64,000 nt of DNA, taken from Streptomyces lanatus. Its GTDB lineage: Bacteria; Actinomycetota; Actinomycetes; Streptomycetales; Streptomycetaceae. The position numbers and the translations under genes were made by a program. Below are positions 26,788-34,554 of this stretch, one piece after another; position 1 is the stretch's first letter, and each line of letters opens with the position of its first letter. A model generated the notes under the pieces. That model did not search any database. It was not told the DNA's origin and saw only the letters and a list, made by a program, of their open reading frames with translations. The stretch spans positions 310,001-374,000 of the forward strand of contig NZ_BNBM01000005.1 in assembly GCF_014655715.1 (NCBI RefSeq). The letters run 5' to 3'.

Positions 26788-28152
26788 ATGACCGCCACTC
26801 TCGTGAATGAGGCGAGCCGGGGGGCCGCCGTGAGCCCGGGCAGGGAACGTGCCCGGCGCTCGCGGCGGCGCGCCCGGATCATCGCGCTCCTCTTCGTCTT
26901 CCCCGCGCTGCTCCTGCTGGGCGCGCTGGTCGTGTATCCGGTGCTGTTCTCGGTCGGACGCAGCTTCTTCGACGCGTCCGGCAGCCGGTTCGTGGGCGGG
27001 GAGAACTACGCGGAGATGTTCCGCGACCCCGCCACCCTCAAGGCCATCCGCAACACCACGATCTGGGTCGTCGTGGCCCCCGCCCTGCTCACCGGACTCG
27101 GGCTGATCCTGGCCGTGCTGGTGGAGAAGGTCCGCTGGGCGACGGCCTTCAAACTGCTGCTGTTCATGCCGATGGCCGTGTCCTTCCTCGCTGCCGGCAT
27201 CATCTTCCGCCTCGCCTACGACGAGGACCCCGACAAGGGCGTGCTGAACGCCGCCGTCGTCTCCGTGCACGACGCCTTCCAGGGCACGTCGACCTATCCG
27301 ACGGCCCGGGCACGCGACGGACAGGGACTGACGAAGGACCCGGACGGCTCGTACCGCACCAGCGCGAGCGTGTCCCCGGGTGACGCGCTCACCCTCGGCC
27401 TGGTCGGTGTCCTCCCCGACGACCTGCCCGACGGCACCGAACCGGCGTACCAGGCGGCGGGGCAGAAGGCCGGCCCCGGTGAGCTGCGCGGTGTCGTGTA
27501 CCTCGACTTCACGCCCGGCGGGGGAGGGGAGCAGGGCAAGGTCGACCAGCGCGAGAACGGGCTGCCGGAGATGACGGTCGAGGCGTCGCGCGCCGGGCAG
27601 ACGGTCGCTTCGACGACCACCGCGTCCGACGGCTCCTTCCGCTTCGACGGGCTGGACGACGGTTCGTACACGGTGAAGCTGCCGGCCTCCAACTTCGCCG
27701 CCCCCTACGAGGGCATCTCCTGGCTCGGGCCCACGCTCGTCACGCCGGCGATCATCGGGGCGTATCTGTGGATCTGGACCGGCTTCGCGATGGTCCTGAT
27801 CGGCGCGGGCCTCGCGGCCCTGCCCCGGGACGCGCTGGAGGCGGCGCGGATGGACGGGGCGAACGAGTGGCAGATCTTCCGGAAGATCACGGTGCCGTTG
27901 CTGGCACCGGTGCTGACGGTCGTCTTCGTCACCCTCGTCATCAACGTCATGAAGGTCTTCGACCTCGTCTACATCATCGCGCCCGGTCCCGTGCAGGAGG
28001 ACGCGACCGTGCTCGCGACGCAGATGTGGCTGGTGTCGTTCGGCGGTGGCAACAACCAGGGGCTCGGCAGCGCGCTGGGTGTCCTGCTTCTGCTGCTGGT
28101 CATTCCGGCGATGGTCTTCAACGTCCGCCGTTTCCGAAGGAGTCAGCGATGA
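26788..28152 (+). CDS. Sugar ABC transporter permease with inserted extracytoplasmic domain
   Basis: MalF-type permease. Membrane helices occur near residues 31-57, 92-112, 120-142, then again from about 312 to the end. The ATPase-contact EAA loop is at 348-370 (DALEAARMDGANEWQIFRKI). Between helix 3 and the next helix lies about 155 residues (150-305) absent from ordinary permeases of roughly 300 residues. Part of it, with VYLDFTPGG, GLPEMTVEASRAGQ and TTASDGSFRFDGLDDGSYTV, looks like a prealbumin/SpaA-like beta-sandwich. Topology places it outside the cell. It may receive the binding protein or contact the wall. Its TGA overlaps the next ATG. Confidence 0.9.
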   Translation: MTATLVNEASRGAAVSPGRERARRSRRRARIIALLFVFPALLLLGALVVYPVLFSVGRSFFDASGSRFVGGENYAEMFRDPATLKAIRNTTIWVVVAPALLTGLGLILAVLVEKVRWATAFKLLLFMPMAVSFLAAGIIFRLAYDEDPDKGVLNAAVVSVHDAFQGTSTYPTARARDGQGLTKDPDGSYRTSASVSPGDALTLGLVGVLPDDLPDGTEPAYQAAGQKAGPGELRGVVYLDFTPGGGGEQGKVDQRENGLPEMTVEASRAGQTVASTTTASDGSFRFDGLDDGSYTVKLPASNFAAPYEGISWLGPTLVTPAIIGAYLWIWTGFAMVLIGAGLAALPRDALEAARMDGANEWQIFRKITVPLLAPVLTVVFVTLVINVMKVFDLVYIIAPGPVQEDATVLATQMWLVSFGGGNNQGLGSALGVLLLLLVIPAMVFNVRRFRRSQR

Positions 28153-28988
28153 ACGCGGTCAGGCGGGGCCTGGGCAATGGATTGGTCCAGGCGTTCCTCG
28201 TGGTGATCGGGCTGGTGTGGCTGACCCCGCTGGCCGGGTTGTTCCTCTCCTCCCTGCGGTCCGCCGAGGAGACGGCGAGCGGCGGCTGGTGGACCGTGTT
28301 CACCAGCCCCGGCCAGCTGTCCTTCGACAACTACTCGGCGCTGCTGGTCAATGCCGGGATCAGCCAGGCCTTCTGGAACACCGTGCTGATCTCGGTGCCG
28401 ACGACCCTGCTGGTGGTCGTCCTCGCGGCGCTCGCCGGATACGCCTTCGCCTGGCTGGACTTCCCCGGCCGCGAGGCGCTCTTCCTGCTGGTCGTGGCGC
28501 TGCTCGTGGTGCCGGTGCAGATCGGGCTGCTCCCGGTCGCCAAACTCTTCGGCCAGCTCGGGCTGTTCGGCACGATTCCCGGCGTCGTCCTCTTCCATGT
28601 GGCGTACGGGCTGCCGTTCGCGGTGTTCCTGCTGCGGAACTACTTCGCCGAGATGCCGAAGGAGATGCTGGAGGCGGCGCGGATGGACGGGGGGAGTGAG
28701 TGGCGGATCTTCACGCGGCTGGTGCTTCCGGTGGGGCGCCCGGCCATCGCCTCGCTCGCCATCTTCCAGTTCCTGTGGGTGTGGAACGACATGCTGGTGG
28801 CACTGCTGTTCGCCGACAGCGCTTCGCAGCCGTTGACCGTTGAACTCCAGTCACAGATACGGCAGTTCGGCAGCAACATCGATGTGCTGGCGCCGGGGGC
28901 GTTCGTGTCGCTGGTGGTGCCGGTCGTGGTGTTCTTCGCGTTCCAGCGGCACTTTGTGCAGGGGGTGATGGCGGGTTCGGTGAAGTAG
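28149..28988 (+). CDS. Sugar ABC transporter permease (MalG type)
   Basis: Second permease of the importer. 279 residues, six membrane helices, EAA loop EMLEAARMDGGSEWRIFTRL near 187. ATG 28149 overlaps the preceding stop (ATGA). No ATPase gene follows. In Streptomyces many such importers use the shared ATPase MsiK encoded elsewhere, and this is the likely case here. Confidence 0.93.
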   Translation: MNAVRRGLGNGLVQAFLVVIGLVWLTPLAGLFLSSLRSAEETASGGWWTVFTSPGQLSFDNYSALLVNAGISQAFWNTVLISVPTTLLVVVLAALAGYAFAWLDFPGREALFLLVVALLVVPVQIGLLPVAKLFGQLGLFGTIPGVVLFHVAYGLPFAVFLLRNYFAEMPKEMLEAARMDGGSEWRIFTRLVLPVGRPAIASLAIFQFLWVWNDMLVALLFADSASQPLTVELQSQIRQFGSNIDVLAPGAFVSLVVPVVVFFAFQRHFVQGVMAGSVK

Positions 28989-29052
28989 GCCCTGCTGTCC
29001 GATTTCCGCACGGGCTGCCTTATCCTCTCGCTGACTCAAGGGGAGGTCAGGG

Positions 29053-29793
29053 GTGGGGATGAGACATCGGGCGACCGCTGTGGCGGCCACGGTGATCATG
29101 TTGGGAATGTCGCTCGCGGGTTGCGGTGAACGCAGGGTGCCCTACGAGGGCCTGGACGAGGTGTCGGAGAAGCTGGCGGCGGACGGTACGACCATCGTGG
29201 TGGGGGATCCGTCGGCCGCCGTCGCCGTGCATCTCTACGAGGATCCGCGCTGCCCCGTCTGCGAGGAGTTCGAGACCACCGGCGCCGCGCCGGAGTTGCG
29301 GGAGGCGGTGGTGCGGCGGAAGGTATACGCCCAGTACACGCTGGCCTCGTTCCTCGACGACCGGGTCGGCGGCAGTGGCTCCAAGAAGGCGGTCAACGCC
29401 CTGCGGGCCGCGCTGGAAGAGGGCAAGTTCGCGGAGTACCACCGGGTGCTGTACGACAACCAGCCCGAGGAGGCCGTCGACGGGTTCACCGACGCCTACC
29501 TGCTCGAACTGGCCGGCCAGGTCGACGGGCTGCGCGGTCCGGCGTTCGACTCCGCCGTCAAGACCATGAAGTACCGCGCCTTCGTCACGGCCTCCGAGAA
29601 GGCCTACGAACGCGCGGGAGGCAAGGAGGAGCCCGAGGGGCCGGGCACGCCCACCGCGGTCATCAATGACGTGCGTATCCCGGTCGACTACAACGGACTG
29701 CTCTTCGAGGGCGAGGTCTTCGCGGACCTTCTGAAGCGGATTCAGGAAGAGCCCGATGACTGGCAGGAGTACGAGTTCCCCAAGACAGCGTGA
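29053..29793 (+). CDS. DsbA-like thioredoxin-fold lipoprotein
   Basis: Probable extracytoplasmic thiol-disulfide oxidoreductase. Lipobox LAGC (Cys24) follows a signal peptide. The redox centre is DPRCPVCEEF with Cys67 and Cys70, in a DsbA/thioredoxin_4 fold (VAVHLYEDPRCPVC; later GTPTAVINDVRIP with the cis-Pro). 246 residues. GTG 29053 is chosen over ATG 29059 because GGGGAGG ends about 7 nt before it. It converges on the pentose phosphate operon. Confidence 0.85.
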   Translation: MGMRHRATAVAATVIMLGMSLAGCGERRVPYEGLDEVSEKLAADGTTIVVGDPSAAVAVHLYEDPRCPVCEEFETTGAAPELREAVVRRKVYAQYTLASFLDDRVGGSGSKKAVNALRAALEEGKFAEYHRVLYDNQPEEAVDGFTDAYLLELAGQVDGLRGPAFDSAVKTMKYRAFVTASEKAYERAGGKEEPEGPGTPTAVINDVRIPVDYNGLLFEGEVFADLLKRIQEEPDDWQEYEFPKTA

Positions 29794-29794
29794 A

Positions 29795-29840
29795 GCATGA
29801 GAACGCCGGGCCCCGTTGAGGGGGCCCGGCGTTCTCATGC
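29795..29840. terminator. Strong bidirectional terminator (20-bp perfect stem)
   Basis: Arms 29795-29814 and 29821-29840 are perfectly complementary over 20 bp with the 6-nt loop GTTGAG. It lies directly after the DsbA-like stop and 8 bp before the pgl stop on the other strand, so it can end both convergent transcripts. Confidence 0.88.
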
Positions 29841-29847
29841 CGTTGCG

Positions 29848-30630
29848 TCAAGGGGACGCGGGCGGATACAACGACCGCGGCAACTGCGAAGCCGCCGCCG
29901 AGTCCAGGAGCCACAGGGTCCTGGAACGACCGCGGGCCCCCGCCGCCGGCGCCTGGATCTCGCCCGCGCCCGACAGGGCGATCGCCGCGGCCTGGGCCTT
30001 GTCCTCGCCCGCCGCCAGCAGCCACACCTCACGCGCCGCCCGGATCGCGGGGAGCGTGAGAGTGACCCGGGTCGGCGGAGGCTTGGGGGCGCCGTGCACT
30101 CCGACGACCGTGCGCTGGGTCTCCCGTACCGCGGGCAGTTCCGGGAACAGGGAGGCGACGTGGGTGTCGGGACCCACGCCCAGCATCAGGACGTCGAAGG
30201 TGGGGACCGAGCCGTGGTTCTCCGGACCGGCGGCCCGGGCCAGCTCCTCCGCGTACGCGGCGGCGGCCGCCTCCACGTCCGTGCCGTACGGCCCGTCCGA
30301 CGCGGGCATGGGATGCACCCGCTTCGGATCCAGCGGCACCGAGTCCAGCAGGGCCTCGCGGGCCTGCGTGACATTGCGGTCGGGATCGCCCTCGGGCAGG
30401 AACCGCTCGTCGCCCCACCACAGGTCGAGACGGCCCCAGTCGATCGCGTCCCGCGCGGGCGCGGCAGCCAGCGCGGCCAGCAGGCCGTTGCCGTTGCGCC
30501 CGCCGGTGAGGACCACGGACGCCGAGCCCCGGGAGGCCTGCGCGTCCACGATCTTCGTGATCAGCCGGGCCGCCGCGGCCTGTGCCATCAGCTCCTTGTC
30601 GTGGTGCACGACGAGCTGCGGGGTACTCAC
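29848..30630 (-). CDS. pgl: 6-phosphogluconolactonase
   Basis: Hydrolyses 6-phosphogluconolactone, the second oxidative pentose phosphate step. Motifs SVVLTGGRNGNGLLAAL, DLWWGDERFLPEGDPDRN and VLMLGVGPDTHVASLFP are typical of the DevB/Pgl family. 260 residues. GTG start at 30630 overlaps the opcA stop (GTGA). Last gene of tkt-tal-zwf-opcA-pgl. Confidence 0.95.
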   Translation of the reverse strand: MSTPQLVVHHDKELMAQAAAARLITKIVDAQASRGSASVVLTGGRNGNGLLAALAAAPARDAIDWGRLDLWWGDERFLPEGDPDRNVTQAREALLDSVPLDPKRVHPMPASDGPYGTDVEAAAAAYAEELARAAGPENHGSVPTFDVLMLGVGPDTHVASLFPELPAVRETQRTVVGVHGAPKPPPTRVTLTLPAIRAAREVWLLAAGEDKAQAAAIALSGAGEIQAPAAGARGRSRTLWLLDSAAASQLPRSLYPPASP

Positions 30631-31862
30631 TTCGCCGCCGCCTTCTTCAACGGTTCCTGCGCCGCCGCTTCTTCTTTCTCATCGGCTTCGCCGGAAGCCT
30701 CGGATTTCCCGGCAGGCTCTGACTTTCCGGAGGCCTCGGACTGTCCGGAAGCCCCGGCCGATTCTCCTTTGGCCGGAGAATCCGAGGGTGTCGAAGATTC
30801 CGGGGAGGCCTCCGATGCCGGCGTCTCCTCGGCCTTCGCCACCGCGGCCTCCGCCAGCGCCACGGCCTGTACGGCCTTCGCCACGGCGGCCTCCGCGGCC
30901 TGCGCCGCTCCCGCACCCCGCACCGCCGCGGCCGGCACCGAGCTCAGCCGCTCCACGCCGAACCGCAGCGCCGACGCGTAGGTGTCGTCCGGGTCGAGCC
31001 GGCGCAGTTCCTCCGCGATCAGCTCGGCCGTCTCGCGCCGCTTCAGCGCGACCGCGCGGTCCGGCTGGCCCTGGATGGAGAGGGTCGCCAGGGAGCCGTC
31101 CGCGCGGTCCAGTGTGATGGGGCCGGAGTCGGTGTCCATACGGACCGCCGTCAGACCGGGGCCCGACGACAGCGACCGCTTCACGGGGACGTCCAGCCGG
31201 TCCGCGAGCCACATCGCCAGCAGCTCACAGCTCGGGTTGAACTCCTCGCCCTCCACCTCGACGGCCTTCACCTCGCAGACCACCTGGTCCAGAGCCGCCG
31301 CGAGCATCGAGCGCCACGGTGTGATCCGGGTCCAGGACAGGTCGGTGTCGCCCGGGGTGTAGGCGTCGGCGCGGGACGACAGCTCCCGCACCGGCTGCTC
31401 CGAGGCATAGGTGTCGGTCACCCGGCGCTGGGCCAGCGCGCCCAGCGGATCGTTCGCCGGGTCGAGCGGCGCGTTCACCGGCCACCAGACCACCACCGGG
31501 GCGTCCGGGAGCAGCAGCGGCAGCACCACCGACTGCGCGTGGTCGGACACCTCGCCGTACAGCCGTAGCACCACCGTCTCGCCGGTGCCCGCGTCCGCGC
31601 CCACCCGCACCTCGGCGTCCAGCCGGGACGTCGTACGGTCGCGGGGCGAGCGCGAGACCCGCTTGATGACCACCAGGGTGCGCGAGGGGTGCTCGCGCGA
31701 GGCGTCGCCTGCGGCCTTGAGCGCGTCGTACGCGTTCTCCTCGTCCGTGACGATGACCAGTGTGAGCACCATGCCGACGGCCGGTGTGCCGATGGCCCGT
31801 CGCCCCTGCACCAGCGCCTTGTTGATCTTGCTGGCCGTGGTGTCCGTGAGGTCTATCTTCAT
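30627..31862 (-). CDS. opcA: OpcA, glucose-6-phosphate dehydrogenase assembly protein
   Basis: Partner needed for active glucose-6-phosphate dehydrogenase in cyanobacteria and actinobacteria. Core residues 1-310 carry the family blocks VVVWWPVNAPLDPANDPLG and LSWTRITPWRSMLAAALDQ. Residues 311-411 are an added low-complexity tail of Ala, Ser and Glu with repeats such as SGQSEASGKSEPAGKSEASG, ending lysine-rich. ATG 31862 overlaps the zwf stop. The core call is firm; the tail has no known role. Confidence 0.95.
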   Translation of the reverse strand: MKIDLTDTTASKINKALVQGRRAIGTPAVGMVLTLVIVTDEENAYDALKAAGDASREHPSRTLVVIKRVSRSPRDRTTSRLDAEVRVGADAGTGETVVLRLYGEVSDHAQSVVLPLLLPDAPVVVWWPVNAPLDPANDPLGALAQRRVTDTYASEQPVRELSSRADAYTPGDTDLSWTRITPWRSMLAAALDQVVCEVKAVEVEGEEFNPSCELLAMWLADRLDVPVKRSLSSGPGLTAVRMDTDSGPITLDRADGSLATLSIQGQPDRAVALKRRETAELIAEELRRLDPDDTYASALRFGVERLSSVPAAAVRGAGAAQAAEAAVAKAVQAVALAEAAVAKAEETPASEASPESSTPSDSPAKGESAGASGQSEASGKSEPAGKSEASGEADEKEEAAAQEPLKKAAAK

Positions 31863-33397
31863 GGCCGGCGCCAGCTCCGTCCCTCTCGTGCGAGCATTTC
31901 GTCCGCCTCGACGGGCCCCCAGGTACCGGACGGGTACTGGGCGGGCTTGCCGTGCGTGTCCCAGTACTCCTCGATCGGGTCGAGGATCTTCCAGGACAGC
32001 TCGACCTCCTCGGTGCGCGGGAAGAGGTTGGAGTCGCCGAGCAGGACGTCGAGGATCAGGCGCTCGTACGCCTCGGGGCTGGACTCGGTGAAGGACTCGC
32101 CGTAGGCGAAGTCCATCGACACGTCCCGGATCTCCATCGAGGTGCCCGGCACCTTGGAGCCGAAGCGGACCGTGACGCCCTCGTCGGGCTGGACGCGGAT
32201 CACGATCGCGTTCTGGCCCAGCTCCTCTGTGGCCGTGGTGTCGAAGGGGGAGTGGGGAGCGCGCTGGAACACGACCGCGATCTCCGTCACGCGGCGGCCG
32301 AGGCGCTTGCCGGTGCGCAGATAGAAGGGGACACCCGCCCAGCGGCGGTTGTCGACCGACAGCTTGACCGCGGCGTAGGTGTCGGTCTTCGACTTGGGGT
32401 CGATGCCCTCCTCCTGGAGGTAGCCGACCGCCTTCTCACCGCCCTGCCAGCCGGCCGCGTACTGCCCGAACACCGTGTCGCGGCCCAGGTCCTTGGGCAG
32501 CCTGACCGCCCCGAGCACCTTGGTCTTCTCCGCCGCCAGCGCGTCCGCGTCGAAGGAGGCGGGCTCCTCCATGGCGGTCAGGGCCATCAGCTGGAGGAGG
32601 TGGTTCTGGATGACGTCACGGGCGGCGCCGATGCCGTCGTAGTAGCCGGCCCGGCCGCCGATGCCGATGTCCTCGGCCATGGTGATCTGCACATGGTCCA
32701 CGAAGGACCGGTTCCAGATCGGCTCGAACATCGTGTTGGCGAAGCGCAGCGCCAGAATGTTCTGGACGGTCTCCTTGCCCAGGTAGTGGTCGATACGGAA
32801 GACCTGGTCCGGGGCGAAGACCTCGTGCACGACCTTGTTGAGCTCCTCGGCCGACTTCAGGTCGTGGCCGAACGGCTTCTCGATGACCGCGCGGCGCCAG
32901 GAACTCGGCGTCTGGTCGGCGAGGCCGTGCTTCTTCAGCTGCTGGATGACCACCGGGAAGGAGCGCGGGGGCACCGAGAGGTAGAAGGCGAAGTTGCCGC
33001 CCGTGCCCTGGGCCTTGTCCAGCTCCTCGATGGTCGAGCGCAGCCGCTCGAAGGCATCGTCGTCGTCGAAGGTGCCCTGCACGAAGCGCATCCCCTGGAT
33101 GAGCTGCTGCCAGACCTCCTCGCGGAAGGGCGTGCGGGCATGTGCCTTGACCGCGTCGTGGACCTCCTGTGCGAAGTCCTCGTTCGCCCACTCGCGGCGG
33201 GCGAACCCGACCAGCGAGAAGCCCGGCGGCAGCAGACCCCGGTTGGCGAGGTCGTACACGGCGGGCATCAGCTTTTTACGTGACAAATCGCCCGTAACGC
33301 CGAAGATCACCAGGCCCGACGGCCCCGCGATACGCGGGAGCCGTCGGTCGGCGGCGTCACGAAGCGGGTTCGCTTCAGTGACGTTGAAGGGTGGCAA
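31859..33397 (-). CDS. zwf: Glucose-6-phosphate 1-dehydrogenase
   Basis: Oxidises glucose 6-phosphate with NADP, committing carbon to the pentose phosphate pathway. Nucleotide loop VIFGVTGDLSRKKLMPAV, substrate site RIDHYLGKETVQNILALRF and the C-terminal NAIVIRVQPDEGV. 512 residues. The start is TTG at 33397, 4 bp after the tal stop, with GGAGGG inside the end of tal; no better ATG or GTG gives the conserved N-terminus. Confidence 0.97.
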   Translation of the reverse strand: MPPFNVTEANPLRDAADRRLPRIAGPSGLVIFGVTGDLSRKKLMPAVYDLANRGLLPPGFSLVGFARREWANEDFAQEVHDAVKAHARTPFREEVWQQLIQGMRFVQGTFDDDDAFERLRSTIEELDKAQGTGGNFAFYLSVPPRSFPVVIQQLKKHGLADQTPSSWRRAVIEKPFGHDLKSAEELNKVVHEVFAPDQVFRIDHYLGKETVQNILALRFANTMFEPIWNRSFVDHVQITMAEDIGIGGRAGYYDGIGAARDVIQNHLLQLMALTAMEEPASFDADALAAEKTKVLGAVRLPKDLGRDTVFGQYAAGWQGGEKAVGYLQEEGIDPKSKTDTYAAVKLSVDNRRWAGVPFYLRTGKRLGRRVTEIAVVFQRAPHSPFDTTATEELGQNAIVIRVQPDEGVTVRFGSKVPGTSMEIRDVSMDFAYGESFTESSPEAYERLILDVLLGDSNLFPRTEEVELSWKILDPIEEYWDTHGKPAQYPSGTWGPVEADEMLAREGRSWRRP

Positions 33398-33401
33398 GGG
33401 A

Positions 33402-34520
33402 TCAGCCCTCCGAGGGGGCGAGGCGCTCCAGCTCCGCCTCGGTCGACTTGAGCAGGTCGTTCCAGGACGCCTCGAACTTCTCGACGCCCTCGTCCTCCAG
33501 CAGCTGCACCACGTCGTCGTAGGAGATCCCGAGCTTCTCGACCGCGTCGAGGTCGGCGCGGGCCTGCGCGTAGGTGCCGGCGACGGAGTTACCGGTGATC
33601 TCGCCCTTCTCCTCCGTGGCGTGGAGGGTGGCCTCGGGCATGGTGTTGACGGTGTTCGGGGCGACCAGGTCGTCGACGTAGAGGGTCGGCTTGTAGGCCG
33701 GGTCCTTCACGCCGGTCGACGCCCACAGCGGACGCTGCTTGTTGGCGCCCGCGTTCTCCAGCGCGCTCCAGCGGTCCGAGGAGAAGACCTCCTCGTACGC
33801 CTCGTAGGCGAGGCGCGCGTTGGCGACGGCGGCCTTGCCGCGGGCGGCCTTGGCCTCGTCGGTGCCGAGGGCGTCGAGCCGCTTGTCGATCTCGGTGTCC
33901 ACGCGGGACACGAAGAAGGACGCGACGGAGCGGATGAGGGAGAGGTCCAGGCCGCGCTCCTTGGCCTTCTCCAGACCGGCCAGGTAGGCGTCCATGACCT
34001 CGCGGTAGCGCTCCAGCGAGAAGATCAGCGTGACATTGACGCTGATGCCGAGGCCGATGACCTCGGTGATCGCCGGGAGGCCGGCCCGCGTGGCCGGGAT
34101 CTTGATCAGGGTGTTCGGACGGTCGACCAGCCAGGCCAACTGCTTGGCCTCGGCGACGGTCGCACGCGTGTCGTGCGCGAGCCGCGGGTCGACCTCGATG
34201 GAGACCCGGCCGTCCTGACCGCCGGTGGCGTCGAAGACCGGGCGCAGGATGTCGGCGGCGTCACGGACGTCCGCCGTGGTGATCATGCGGATCGCCTCTT
34301 CGACCGTCACCTTGCGGGCGGCGAGGTCGGCGACCTGCTGGTCGTAACCGTGACCCTCGCTGATCGCCTTCTGGAAGATCGTCGGGTTGGTGGTGACACC
34401 GACGACATGCTGCTGGTCGATCAGCTCGGCGAGGTTGCCGGACGTGATGCGCTGGCGCGACAGGTCGTCCAGCCAGATCGCGACGCCCTCCTCGGAGAGG
34501 CGCTTCAATGCGTCTGTCAT
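33402..34520 (-). CDS. tal: Transaldolase
   Basis: Moves dihydroxyacetone units between sugar phosphates. Actinobacterial type of 372 residues: GVTTNPTIFQKAIS, the Schiff-base segment TLIKIPATRAGLPAI and NVTLIFSLERYREVMDAY. ATG 34520 with GGAG upstream. 34 bp separate it from tkt. Confidence 0.97.
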   Translation of the reverse strand: MTDALKRLSEEGVAIWLDDLSRQRITSGNLAELIDQQHVVGVTTNPTIFQKAISEGHGYDQQVADLAARKVTVEEAIRMITTADVRDAADILRPVFDATGGQDGRVSIEVDPRLAHDTRATVAEAKQLAWLVDRPNTLIKIPATRAGLPAITEVIGLGISVNVTLIFSLERYREVMDAYLAGLEKAKERGLDLSLIRSVASFFVSRVDTEIDKRLDALGTDEAKAARGKAAVANARLAYEAYEEVFSSDRWSALENAGANKQRPLWASTGVKDPAYKPTLYVDDLVAPNTVNTMPEATLHATEEKGEITGNSVAGTYAQARADLDAVEKLGISYDDVVQLLEDEGVEKFEASWNDLLKSTEAELERLAPSEG

Positions 34521-34554
34521 GGAAAATCAAACTCCTACGTCTCGTATATGAGCG

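Noticed and set aside
27768..28148. Extension of the MalG-like permease frame into the previous gene
   Set aside because: The overlap is with a real permease in another frame; ATG 28149 gives the normal N-terminus.
26788..28988. Missing ATPase gene as a sign of a broken importer
   Set aside because: Streptomyces sugar importers commonly share the ATPase MsiK; both permeases have intact EAA loops.
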